From: Paludibacteraceae bacterium
GTDB lineage: Bacteria; Bacteroidota; Bacteroidia; Bacteroidales; Paludibacteraceae
Direction: 5' to 3'
DNA length: 17,176 nucleotides
Assembly: GCA_017550055.1 (NCBI GenBank)
Contig: JAFYMM010000157.1
Span: 1-17,176 of the forward strand
Shown: one piece after another, positions 7,585-15,035 of the stretch
Numbering within the stretch: the stretch's first letter is position 1
Layout of the letters: every line of letters starts with the position of its first letter
Made by a program: the position numbers and the translations under genes
The notes under the pieces: model-generated
Databases searched by the model: none
Told to the model about the DNA's origin: nothing
The model's input: only the letters and a program-made list of their open reading frames with translations

Positions 7585-8583
7585 ATGATTAAATTAGGTA
7601 TTAACGGTTTCGGCCGTATCGGACGTATGGTATTCCGCGCTGCAATCCAAAACTTCAGCAACGACATCCAAGTAGTAGGTATCAACGACTTGCTCGACCC
7701 TGACTATCTCGCTTACATGTTAAAATACGACTCAGTACACGGTCGTTTCCAAGGCGACGTAACATTCGAAAACAACTACCTCATCGTTAACGGTCAACGC
7801 ATCCGCCTCACAGCAGAAATGGACCCAGCTAACCTCAAATGGGACGAAGTAGGTGCCGACGTTGTTGTAGAATCAACAGGTCTCTTCCTCGAAGACGAAA
7901 AAGCACGCAAACACATCGCTGCAGGTGCTAAAAAAGTAATCATGTCAGCTCCTTCAAAAGACGCAACTCCAATGTTCGTTTACGGTGTTAACCACACTAC
8001 ATACGCAGGTCAAGACATCATCTCTAACGCATCTTGTACAACAAACTGCCTTGCTCCAATCACAAAAGTATTGAACGACAACTTCGGTGTAGTAAAAGGC
8101 CTCATGACAACAGTTCACGCAGCAACTGCAACTCAAAAAACAGTTGACGGCCCATCTAAAAAAGACTGGCGCGGTGGTCGTGGTATCCTCGAAAACATCA
8201 TCCCATCTTCAACAGGTGCAGCTAAAGCAGTAGGCAAAGTTCTCCCAGAACTCAACGGCAAACTCACAGGTATGTCTTTCCGCGTTCCTACTTCTGACGT
8301 TTCAGTAGTTGACCTTACAGTAGTTCTCGAAAAACCAGCTACTAAAGAAGAAATCTGCGCTGCTATGAAAGCTGCTTCAGAAGGCGAATTGAAAGGCATC
8401 CTTGGCTACACAGAAGATGCAGTAGTTTCAACTGACTTCCGCGGTTGCGCTCTCACATCTATCTTCGATGCTAACGCAGGTATCTCTCTCGATGCAAACT
8501 TCGCTAAAGTAGTTTCTTGGTACGACAACGAATGGGGTTACTCAAACAAAGTACTCGAAATGGCTCGCGTTATCATGAAATAA
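7585..8583 (+). CDS. gapA: Glyceraldehyde-3-phosphate dehydrogenase, type I
   Basis: Cytoplasmic glycolytic enzyme that oxidises glyceraldehyde 3-phosphate with NAD and phosphate to 1,3-bisphosphoglycerate. The 332 residues are full length. The NAD-binding Rossmann motif INGFGRIGR starts at residue 6. The catalytic motif SNASCTTNCLAP places the nucleophile at Cys151, with the partner His178 in TTVHAATATQ. WRGGRG and GAAKAVGKVLPEL follow, and the C-terminus has the standard SWYDNEWGYSNKV. The Asn34-Asp35-Leu36 triplet after the second strand points to NAD rather than NADP preference. It stands alone between its own promoter and terminator. Codon use is extremely biased, as expected for an abundant protein. 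Confidence 0.98.
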   Translation: MIKLGINGFGRIGRMVFRAAIQNFSNDIQVVGINDLLDPDYLAYMLKYDSVHGRFQGDVTFENNYLIVNGQRIRLTAEMDPANLKWDEVGADVVVESTGLFLEDEKARKHIAAGAKKVIMSAPSKDATPMFVYGVNHTTYAGQDIISNASCTTNCLAPITKVLNDNFGVVKGLMTTVHAATATQKTVDGPSKKDWRGGRGILENIIPSSTGAAKAVGKVLPELNGKLTGMSFRVPTSDVSVVDLTVVLEKPATKEEICAAMKAASEGELKGILGYTEDAVVSTDFRGCALTSIFDANAGISLDANFAKVVSWYDNEWGYSNKVLEMARVIMK

Positions 8584-8609
8584 TGATATAAACAGCAAAA
8601 ATACCAACA

Positions 8610-8652
8610 AAAGACCTAAAACTTATCTAAGAGTTTTAGGTCTTTACTTTTT
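8610..8652 (+). terminator. Rho-independent terminator after gapA
   Basis: A perfect 14-bp stem, AAAGACCTAAAACT (8610-8623) paired with AGTTTTAGGTCTTT (8632-8645), with an 8-nt loop, followed by ACTTTTTT. It begins 26 nt after the gapA stop. Confidence 0.95.
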
Positions 8653-8730
8653 TACCTCAAAATAAATATCTGCATTTAAACTGACAAAAAAACAACTAAA
8701 AATTAAAAATACATTACCCAAATTAAAAGA

Positions 8731-8747
8731 TTGGCACGAATTTTGTA
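8731..8747 (+). promoter_or_regulatory. Sigma-54-like -24/-12 promoter ahead of the small RNA
   Basis: TTGGCACGAATTTTGTA matches the sigma-54 consensus TGGCACG-N4-TTGC at every position except the last C (T here). The GG (8733-8734) and the G at 8745 keep the required 10-nt spacing. The -12 position predicts a start near 8757, which is exactly where the 5' arm of the downstream RNA helix begins. An alternative reading is a weak primary-sigma -7 element, GAATTTTG (8738-8745, one mismatch to TAnnTTTG), but I see no TTG box about 20 nt upstream of it. No activator site is evident. Confidence 0.5.
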
Positions 8748-8756
8748 ATATTACTA

Positions 8757-9000
8757 ATGAAAGCAATCGCAATATTAGCCTGAGATTGGAAAATTCGACA
8801 ATTAATTATTTTTTACCGAGGCTAACTTCCTTTATCAATGGCGGGCTGCGCATCTCTCAAGAGTTGTAACCTATAAGGTCGGCAGATTACAAAGAATTGG
8901 AATACCCCAAATCCTACTTTTAAAGGAATTTTTCTCAACAAATGGCAATGCGACTTTCATAACAAATCCGCTCTCTACCAAAAGTAGAAGCGGATTTATT
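8757..9000 (+). ncRNA. Candidate structured small RNA, 6S-like rod
   Basis: About 204 nt (8757-8960) whose two ends pair along a long rod, followed by a terminator. Helix segments in order are ATGAAAG 8757-8763 / CTTTCAT 8954-8960; TCGC 8767-8770 / GCGA 8950-8953; ATT 8774-8776 / AAT 8947-8949; GCC 8778-8780 / GGC 8944-8946; TGAGA 8781-8785 / TCTCA 8933-8937; AAAATTC 8790-8796 / GAATTTT 8926-8932. The 3' arm is nearly continuous while the 5' arm carries small bulges. Inside lies an unpaired AT-rich region and an apical part with CTGC/GCAG (8846-8849/8882-8885) enclosing two small hairpins. Length, closing stem, internal bubble and apical stem recall 6S RNA, the regulator that binds RNA polymerase. 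There is no reading frame of note. The RNA call is supported by the structure and its flanking signals; the 6S identity is inference. Confidence 0.55.
8964..9000 (+). terminator. Terminator of the candidate small RNA
   Basis: Stem AAATCCGCT (8964-8972) / AGCGGATTT (8989-8997), continued by TCTAC (8974-8978) / GTAGA (8984-8988) with a single bulged C at 8973 and loop CAAAA. This is followed by a modest U-rich stretch (ATTATTACTATT). Only the plus strand has a T-rich tail, which fixes the direction of the transcript. Confidence 0.8.
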
Positions 9001-9040
9001 ACTATTACACATTAACACCCAAATCAAAAGAATCAAACAC

Positions 9041-9098
9041 AAAATTAAAAAGGTCCAAAACTCATCAAAACCATTTGAATGAATTCCAGACCTCTTTT
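9041..9098 (-). terminator. Terminator after rodA, probably bidirectional
   Basis: Outer stem AGGTC (9051-9055) / GACCT (9089-9093), a 6x6 internal loop, and an inner hairpin TCATCAAA (9062-9069) / TTTG-a-ATGA (9074-9082) with loop ACCA. On the minus strand it is followed by TTTTTAATTTT, and on the plus strand by CTTTTATTATT, so it can act on both. It begins 10 nt after the rodA stop and would close the mre operon. Confidence 0.8.
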
Positions 9099-9102
9099 AT
9101 TA

Positions 9103-10566
9103 TTAATTTCTTACACGTTCAATACGCATAGTATCAAGCTTCAAAAACAAGAAAAGTAAAATTGTAAAACTCAAGAACGAAGACCCCCCATAACTAAAAA
9201 ATGGTAGGGGAATACCAATAACTGGCACAAGGCCAATAACCATACCCACATTGATAAAAAGGTGAAAAGCAAATATACCAACAACACAATAACCATAAAT
9301 ACGCGCAAGACGATTATCTTGTCTCTCTGCTATAAACAACAACCTATACAAGAAAAACAAATAAACGAGCAAAACTGTTGCGCTACCAACAAATCCCCAC
9401 TCCTCGCCAATTGTACAAAAAATAAAGTCAGTATCCTGCTCTGGCACATATTTCAATTTAGTTTGTGTTCCTTGCAAAAATCCTTTACCCCATAATCCCC
9501 CTGAGCCAATAGCAATGCGCGCCTGAGCGGTATTATAACCAATACCTGTCGGGTCATCAGCCATACCCAACAACACCTGAATACGTTTCTGCTGATGAGG
9601 TTGCAACACACTATTAAAAATATAACCCGCCGAAAAACAATACACAAAACCACCCAACAAAAATAACCCAATAAAAAGATATGCTCTACGCCATTTCAAA
9701 AAAGCCAAAACCAATAAATACACAACAGCAAACAAACACAAAGCCATCATCACATATTCCAAATTAAAACGCACCACCCATTTATAAAGAGGTAAAACCA
9801 CAGCAAACACCCCTACAGGCACTACCGACAACACCATAAGATGTTTCTTGTCATACTGATATACTCGCAAAAATATTAAAGCAATGATATAAGCGACCAA
9901 CAATCCGATAAACAATCCTGTCGAAGCACCTTCAAAACCCAACAAAGCAACCCCTCCAAATCGAATAACAACAACAAACAACACCACAGCACAAAATCCC
10001 AAAGCAGGTATCAAACCTGGCAAACCTTCACGATAAAGCATAAAAATGAACGACAAAAACACCAATGCCGACCCAGTTTCACTCTGCGCAACAATTATAA
10101 CCATTGGCAACAAAATCAACGAACAAACTATTGCATAACTCTGCATAGACTTCAACCTAAATTGAGGATGACTCATTAACTTTGCAAGTGCCAATGCTGT
10201 TATAAATTTAGAAAACTCCGCAGGCTGAATACTAAATGGCCCCAAAGCCAACCACGAACGCGAGCCTTTTATGTCTCTTGCCACAAACACGGTAACTATC
10301 AGCAACAAAACAATCAACCCATACAACAAATAAGGAACTGCCGTTATCAATCGACTATCAGTAAACAATATCACCAATGCCATACCAAAACTTATCCCCA
10401 TCCACATGAACTGCATACCCGAACGATAATTTATATCAAATATAGATGTTTGATCCTCCGAAACACTCGCTCCATATATATTGATCCACCCAAACACCAC
10501 AAGAACGATATAAAAAAATACCGCCCATTTATCTATTGCCTGTACAACATTAAAATTTCTTGACAT
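9103..10566 (-). CDS. rodA: Peptidoglycan glycosyltransferase RodA
   Basis: Polytopic SEDS-family enzyme that polymerises glycan strands from lipid II during cell elongation, working with the PBP2 encoded just upstream. Diagnostic motifs are GSRSWLALGPFSIQPAEFSK at 101-120, QSETGSALVF at 161-170 (ETGSAL in place of DLGTSI), LQPHQQKRIQVLL at 321-333, IGSGGLWGKGFLQGTQ at 353-368, DTDFIF at 378-383 and the C-terminal PLPFFSYGGSS at 453-463. At 487 residues it is over 100 longer than E. coli RodA. The extra length lies between about residues 205 and 315 and looks like additional membrane helices. It is the last gene of the operon, 33 nt after mrdA, with a terminator 10 nt downstream. Confidence 0.96.
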   Translation of the reverse strand: MSRNFNVVQAIDKWAVFFYIVLVVFGWINIYGASVSEDQTSIFDINYRSGMQFMWMGISFGMALVILFTDSRLITAVPYLLYGLIVLLLIVTVFVARDIKGSRSWLALGPFSIQPAEFSKFITALALAKLMSHPQFRLKSMQSYAIVCSLILLPMVIIVAQSETGSALVFLSFIFMLYREGLPGLIPALGFCAVVLFVVVIRFGGVALLGFEGASTGLFIGLLVAYIIALIFLRVYQYDKKHLMVLSVVPVGVFAVVLPLYKWVVRFNLEYVMMALCLFAVVYLLVLAFLKWRRAYLFIGLFLLGGFVYCFSAGYIFNSVLQPHQQKRIQVLLGMADDPTGIGYNTAQARIAIGSGGLWGKGFLQGTQTKLKYVPEQDTDFIFCTIGEEWGFVGSATVLLVYLFFLYRLLFIAERQDNRLARIYGYCVVGIFAFHLFINVGMVIGLVPVIGIPLPFFSYGGSSFLSFTILLFLFLKLDTMRIERVRN

Positions 10567-10599
10567 AATAAAATAAGATAGTCAACAATAACAATAAAT

Positions 10600-12453
10600 T
10601 TAATAAGTTTTAACCGAAGAATTTAACACCAAATTTTTCATACGATTAAACAATGCCTCTTGTGTAATTTCCCTATAAAGATACTGCTCAATACAAAGCA
10701 TTGCAATAGGACAAGCAAACTGAGAACCAAAACCTGCATTTTCAATAACCACAGCAATTGCAATCTTTGGATTTTCTCGTGGAGCATAACCGAAAAATAT
10801 AGAGTGAGGCTTACCATGACTATTATCTGTCGTACCAGTCTTACCGCACACAGCCAAATCTGGCAATTTATAATAATGCGCAGTACCATATTCACACACT
10901 CGCCACATACCCTCTTGAACTACATCATAATGCTTTCTGCTCACATTCGCTTCATGTCGATTATCTAATAACGAATCACATTTATTCAAATGAGGTGTTA
11001 TATAATAACCATTATTTGCAATAACAGCCGCCGCATTTGCTAATTGAATAGGAGTAACCAACACCTCACCCTGACCAATCGAATTAGATCGAATAGTCAA
11101 AGATTTCCAACCTCTCTTTCCATAAATTTTATCATATGTCTCAGCCCGATATATCGCTCCATCTTTAAGACCAAAAACATCCGAATCCGTCCACTTAAAG
11201 CCCAAACCAAAACTCAAAATATCCTCACGCCAACGTCTATAATTTGCCTTAAACTTTTCATTTCCCTCGCCATAACCATCTCGTTCAAGAGTTGTTTTAT
11301 AGGTTAACCAAAAGAATGGATTACAACTCTCTTGTATTGCCTCTTCTAATGAGACAGGAGACCCATGATGGTGAGTACATTTTATCGGTTTAGTATTAGG
11401 TCCACTACATGCAAATTTAGTATGAGGAGTTATACCTCCTTGCTCTAAACAAACCAAAGCTTGCAAGGTTTTGAATGTAGATCCAGGAGAATAAAGTCCT
11501 CCAGTCGCTCGATTGAGAAATGGCTTAGTACTATCATTTTGCAAAATAGGATAATACTCCGAACGCAACCTACCTACTAACAATGACGGATTCCAAGTAG
11601 GATTTGATGCCATAGCCAAAATTTCACCCGTTGCTGGTTCTATCGCCACAATACTACCTATCTTTCCATGCAACAATTCTTCTGCAATCATTTGCAAATC
11701 AACATCCAACGTAGTCGTAATATCTATCCCTGCAGTAGGCATTCTATCTTGCGATCCATCTTTATATCTTCCTTGAATACGACCTCGCGAATCTCGCAAA
11801 AGAATCTCTTCTCCATTTTCTCCTCTCAACTCCTTTTCGTATGTCAATTCCAAACCATCAGAGCCAGCATAATCTCCTAAACGATAATATGAATCTCTCT
11901 CTATCTGTCGTTTACTAACCTCTCCTATCGAACCCAAAACATGAGCTCCACAAGGATAATTATAATTACGCAAAGTACGATTCTGAATAGTAAATCCAGG
12001 AAATTTACGCAAATGTTCTTGCAACATTGCATAATCTTCAGGAGAAAGTTGAGTCATAAATCGTTGTGGCGTAAGTTGCGAATAACCATAATTCTTTCGT
12101 CGGTCTTTAATATACGCCATCCGATCACAAAATTGCTGATGAGTTATCCCTAATAAACCACAAAGTTCCATTGTATCAATAGGAGTACCTGCTTTACTCA
12201 AATCACGCAACTCCTTCATTGTCACCATTAAATCATATGTTGGCTGATTATAAACCAATAATTTCCCATTACGATCATAAATCAATCCACGAGGAGCATA
12301 AATAGGCTTACGATAAAAAGCATTATCCTCTGCCACGCCAGTATAATCCTCATATAATTGCAATTGCGCTAACCTTCCTATAAACAAAATTATAATTAAA
12401 GCTAACACAATATGAACAGCAATACTCCTATCTTTATATTTATCATCGAGCAT
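10600..12453 (-). CDS. mrdA: Penicillin-binding protein 2 (peptidoglycan transpeptidase)
   Basis: Class B PBP that cross-links peptidoglycan along the cell wall during elongation. It has 617 residues: a single N-terminal membrane anchor (about 11-30, IAVHIVLALIIILFIGRLAQ), a dimerisation domain beginning at YAPRGLIYDRNGKLL (52-66), and the transpeptidase domain. The active-site motifs are all present: SxxK as SPGSTFK with Ser325 and Lys328, SxN as Ser376-Cys377-Asn378, and KTG at 538-540 in CGKTGTTDN. It sits 42 nt after mreD and 33 nt before rodA, its SEDS partner, as in other rod-shape operons. Unusually for this window it has a strong Shine-Dalgarno sequence. It should be a target of beta-lactams of the mecillinam type. 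Confidence 0.97.
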   Translation of the reverse strand: MLDDKYKDRSIAVHIVLALIIILFIGRLAQLQLYEDYTGVAEDNAFYRKPIYAPRGLIYDRNGKLLVYNQPTYDLMVTMKELRDLSKAGTPIDTMELCGLLGITHQQFCDRMAYIKDRRKNYGYSQLTPQRFMTQLSPEDYAMLQEHLRKFPGFTIQNRTLRNYNYPCGAHVLGSIGEVSKRQIERDSYYRLGDYAGSDGLELTYEKELRGENGEEILLRDSRGRIQGRYKDGSQDRMPTAGIDITTTLDVDLQMIAEELLHGKIGSIVAIEPATGEILAMASNPTWNPSLLVGRLRSEYYPILQNDSTKPFLNRATGGLYSPGSTFKTLQALVCLEQGGITPHTKFACSGPNTKPIKCTHHHGSPVSLEEAIQESCNPFFWLTYKTTLERDGYGEGNEKFKANYRRWREDILSFGLGFKWTDSDVFGLKDGAIYRAETYDKIYGKRGWKSLTIRSNSIGQGEVLVTPIQLANAAAVIANNGYYITPHLNKCDSLLDNRHEANVSRKHYDVVQEGMWRVCEYGTAHYYKLPDLAVCGKTGTTDNSHGKPHSIFFGYAPRENPKIAIAVVIENAGFGSQFACPIAMLCIEQYLYREITQEALFNRMKNLVLNSSVKTY

Positions 12454-12458
12454 AATTT

Positions 12459-12464
12459 ACCTCC
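12459..12464 (-). promoter_or_regulatory. Shine-Dalgarno sequence of mrdA
   Basis: Reading the minus strand, GGAGGT stands 5 nt (AAATT) before the ATG at 12453, an ideal ribosome binding site. None of the other genes here has one this good, in keeping with a phylum where such sites are rare. It supports the chosen mrdA start. Confidence 0.75.
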
Positions 12465-12495
12465 AATGTCACTAAAATCTAAAGCTCCAACTACC

Positions 12496-12987
12496 TTATT
12501 TTCTCACCCTCTCCAAAGTAAAAATCAACAAAATAGTTATCACAGAACTAACCAATGTTTTCAACAAAACAATCCAAAAATAATCAAAAGAAAAAGCTTC
12601 TAATGAAAACAAAGCTAAATGGTGAATAAATACCATTAATATAATATATTTCACATAATTTACACCCATTGTTCTAAATCTAGGCACCACTTTATCTAAC
12701 TCCTCTTGAGTTGCTACAATACGAAATATATATGGTCGCAAAAAAGCAATTAAGGTACTTCCCATAGCATGAATACCCCATGTATTCGAAAATGCATCTA
12801 CCACCAATCCAAGAATAAAACCAATAAAAATCAATGATATACGATTCGCATGTATAGGCAATGCTATTATAAAATAGATATAAAGAAATGGATTTATAAC
12901 TCCTGCTATTTGAATATTATTAAGCAATAATATTTGAAATAACACCAACCCTACAAACCAAAATAAAAACTCTACTGTATATTTCAT
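12496..12987 (-). CDS. mreD: Rod shape-determining protein MreD
   Basis: A 163-residue inner-membrane protein of the elongasome that partners MreC. It is almost entirely hydrophobic, with about five membrane segments (FLFWFVGLVLFQILLL, the YIYFIIALPI region, ISLIFIGFILGLVVDAFS, the stretch around 110-127, and the C-terminal IVLLKTLVSSVITILLIFTL). GLVVDAFSNTWGIHAMGSTLIAF is the usual MreD signature of a helix end with Asp and the G(I/L)HA loop. The ATG overlaps the mreC stop by 4 nt (ATGA). Length and position between mreC and mrdA agree with the assignment, which by sequence alone would be moderate because MreD is poorly conserved. Confidence 0.93.
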   Translation of the reverse strand: MKYTVEFLFWFVGLVLFQILLLNNIQIAGVINPFLYIYFIIALPIHANRISLIFIGFILGLVVDAFSNTWGIHAMGSTLIAFLRPYIFRIVATQEELDKVVPRFRTMGVNYVKYIILMVFIHHLALFSLEAFSFDYFWIVLLKTLVSSVITILLIFTLERVRK

Positions 12988-13793
12988 TTTCCGAATGATT
13001 TTTGAAGATTCAACAACTCATTTTTATTTTCAAATACCGAAACTGTCACATACGACAACGACTGAAAATCAACTGCAAGATTAACATCTATATCGCAATA
13101 CATTGTGTTCTCAACGTGCTTAGCCCTATCAACAACGCCAATCATAATTCCTTCTGGAAATATAGCCGAAAATCCACTTGTAACTATCGTATCTCCTGCT
13201 ACTACATTCACATGGCTAGGGATTTCATACAATTTAGCTCTTAAAGGACTCTTGCCATCCCACTTCACCGAACCTAACTGATTATTGCCTTTTATCTTAG
13301 CACTTATCACTTGTTCCAAATTTATAATTGGCAAAACTACAGAATAATTTTTACTTACACGCTGCACTACACCAACAACTCCTTGAGAAGCAAACACTCC
13401 CATATCTTCCTCCACACCATGCTCACTTCCTTTGTCAATAATTATATAATTTTGCAAATCATACACACTATTATAAACGACCTTTGCCGACAAATAATTT
13501 TCTTTACTTTGCGCTACAACACTATCTATAGCCAATAATTTATAATCCGCAAGCTCTTTGTACAATCGAGCATTTTCCTCTGCCAAATATTTATTTGTCT
13601 CTGCCAAACCAAAATAGTCGGTCACCGAATTAGTAATTTCATACGTCCACGCCGAAAATGTCGTCGCACAACGAAATGCTACTGAACGCTGCAAATCATT
13701 TTTATTAACAACCAACAAAAAAGCCAATATCTCCAATATCAAAAAGATAACAACAGCCAAATATTTATAAAAAAACTCTAAAATCTTATTCAT
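12984..13793 (-). CDS. mreC: Rod shape-determining protein MreC
   Basis: Bitopic periplasmic scaffold of the elongasome linking MreB filaments with MreD, RodA and PBP2. From the start I choose it has 269 residues: MNKILEFFYKYLAVVIFLIL as N-terminal membrane anchor, a coiled coil around TNKYLAEENARLYKELADY, then the beta-rich MreC domain with YIIIDKGSEHGVEEDMGVFA and GVVGVVQRVS, and DTIVTSGFSAIFPEGIMIG near the end. An in-frame ATG at 13829 would add MSRTNLYIEGKT. I reject it because those codons fall partly in the tandem repeat array and the family N-terminus matches the inner ATG. It overlaps mreD by 4 nt and follows mreB after about 100 nt. Confidence 0.93.
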   Translation of the reverse strand: MNKILEFFYKYLAVVIFLILEILAFLLVVNKNDLQRSVAFRCATTFSAWTYEITNSVTDYFGLAETNKYLAEENARLYKELADYKLLAIDSVVAQSKENYLSAKVVYNSVYDLQNYIIIDKGSEHGVEEDMGVFASQGVVGVVQRVSKNYSVVLPIINLEQVISAKIKGNNQLGSVKWDGKSPLRAKLYEIPSHVNVVAGDTIVTSGFSAIFPEGIMIGVVDRAKHVENTMYCDIDVNLAVDFQSLSYVTVSVFENKNELLNLQKSFGK

Positions 13794-13818
13794 CGTTTTA
13801 CCTTCTATATACAAATTT

Positions 13819-13872
13819 GTCCGACTCATCAGGCATGTCGGACAAGTCAGACATGTCGGACGGGTCGGACAA
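13819..13872. repeat. Six-unit tandem nonamer array in the mreB-mreC spacer
   Basis: Six 9-nt units in exact register start at 13819, 13828, 13837, 13846, 13855 and 13864. Four carry the core GTCGGAC or GTCAGAC, one is degenerate (ATCAGGCAT), and the first is GTCCGAC, the reverse complement of the core by a single central change. As a result TTGTCCGAC (13817-13825) can form a perfect 9-bp hairpin with GTCGGACAA at either 13837-13845 or 13864-13872. In the operon mRNA this sits just ahead of the mreC start. Confidence 0.85.
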
Positions 13873-13892
13873 TAACCTCAATTCCTATTTTT

Positions 13893-14918
13893 TTATCTTA
13901 ACAAGAAACGGAATCTATCAACATTCTTAAGCGCAATACCTGTACCACGAGCCACTGCACGCAATGGATCATCAGCCACATGGAATTGAATTTGAATCTT
14001 ATCTGTCAAACGCTTAGCCAAACCTCTCAACAATGCACCACCACCAGCAAGATAAATACCTTTGTCAATCAAATCGGCATACAACTCAGGGGGAGTCTCA
14101 CCCAATGCAGCAAGAATAGCCGTTTCGATTTTCGAAATTGTTTTATCCAAGCAATGCGCAATTTCTTGATAAGAAACTGGCACTTCCATTGGCAAACCAG
14201 TAACACGGTTCGGACCACGAACAATCATATCTTGTGGAGCTTCATCACCCAAATCCATCAACGCAGATCCTACTTGTTTCTTAATTCTTTCTGCCATCAC
14301 CTCACTCACACGAATATTATGTTGCTTAAACATATACTCAATAATATCTTGTGTAAAGGCATCACCTGCAACGCGAAGAGACTTATCTGTAACAATACCA
14401 CCAAGCGAAATAACCGCAATCTCAGTAGTACCACCACCGATATCAACAACCATATTACCCTCTGGTGCTTCTACATCAAGACCAATACCCAATGCCGCTG
14501 CCATAGGTTCAAAAATCATATATACATCACGACCTCCTGCATGTTCTGCCGAGTCACGCACAGCACGAATTTCAACCTCTGTACTTCCCGAAGGAATACC
14601 AATAACCATACGCAACGAAGGCGTAAAAAAGATATGACCCTTATTCGGAATCATCTTAATCAAACCACGAATCAACAATTCTGCAGCGTGGAAATCGGCA
14701 ATCACACCATCGCGCAAAGGACGAACTGTATAAATATTCGGATTCTCCTTACCACGCATTTGCGCAGCAACAGAACCAATCGCTTCCAATTTCTCCGAAC
14801 GCTTATCCAACGCCACAACTGACGGTTGGTCAACCACAATTTTGTCATTATAGAGAATGACCGTATTCGCAGTTCCCAAGTCCATCGCTATCTCTTGTGT
14901 CAACGAAAATAAACCCAT
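13893..14918 (-). CDS. mreB: Rod shape-determining protein MreB
   Basis: Bacterial actin homologue that forms membrane-bound filaments directing lateral wall synthesis. The 341 residues are the usual length. ATPase motifs are visible: phosphate 1 at IAMDLGTANTVI (10-21), phosphate 2 in MVVDIGGGTTEIAVISLGG, and the adenosine motif GIYLAGGGALLRGL near the C-terminus. DSAEHAGGRDVYMIFEPMAAALG is the connecting region typical of MreB, distinguishing it from ParM or DnaK-type actins. The N-terminus MGLFSLTQEIAMD resembles MreB of other Bacteroidetes. It is the first gene of the mre operon, with a promoter about 120 nt upstream. Codon use is more biased than in mreC, mreD and mrdA, which suggests higher expression. 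Confidence 0.98.
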   Translation of the reverse strand: MGLFSLTQEIAMDLGTANTVILYNDKIVVDQPSVVALDKRSEKLEAIGSVAAQMRGKENPNIYTVRPLRDGVIADFHAAELLIRGLIKMIPNKGHIFFTPSLRMVIGIPSGSTEVEIRAVRDSAEHAGGRDVYMIFEPMAAALGIGLDVEAPEGNMVVDIGGGTTEIAVISLGGIVTDKSLRVAGDAFTQDIIEYMFKQHNIRVSEVMAERIKKQVGSALMDLGDEAPQDMIVRGPNRVTGLPMEVPVSYQEIAHCLDKTISKIETAILAALGETPPELYADLIDKGIYLAGGGALLRGLAKRLTDKIQIQFHVADDPLRAVARGTGIALKNVDRFRFLLR

Positions 14919-15035
14919 TTCTTTTAATCTGTAATTAATTATTTAAACTAACAACAAAAGCCTCAATTATCAACAAAATCCTAATACCTAAATCGTTAAT
15001 AACTAACAGCTAATCATTGCACATTATTTCAACTG

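Noticed and set aside
8757..8783. Tiny frame MKAIAILA at the 5' end of the candidate RNA, suggestive of an attenuator peptide for branched-chain amino acids.
   Set aside because: Eight codons only, no structural gene downstream in the same direction, and the same bases are better explained as the 5' arm of the long helix.
13980..14822. 280-codon plus-strand frame opposite mreB.
   Set aside because: Composition (Asn, Thr, His, Cys rich) is typical of antisense reading of a codon-biased gene; mreB itself is unambiguous.
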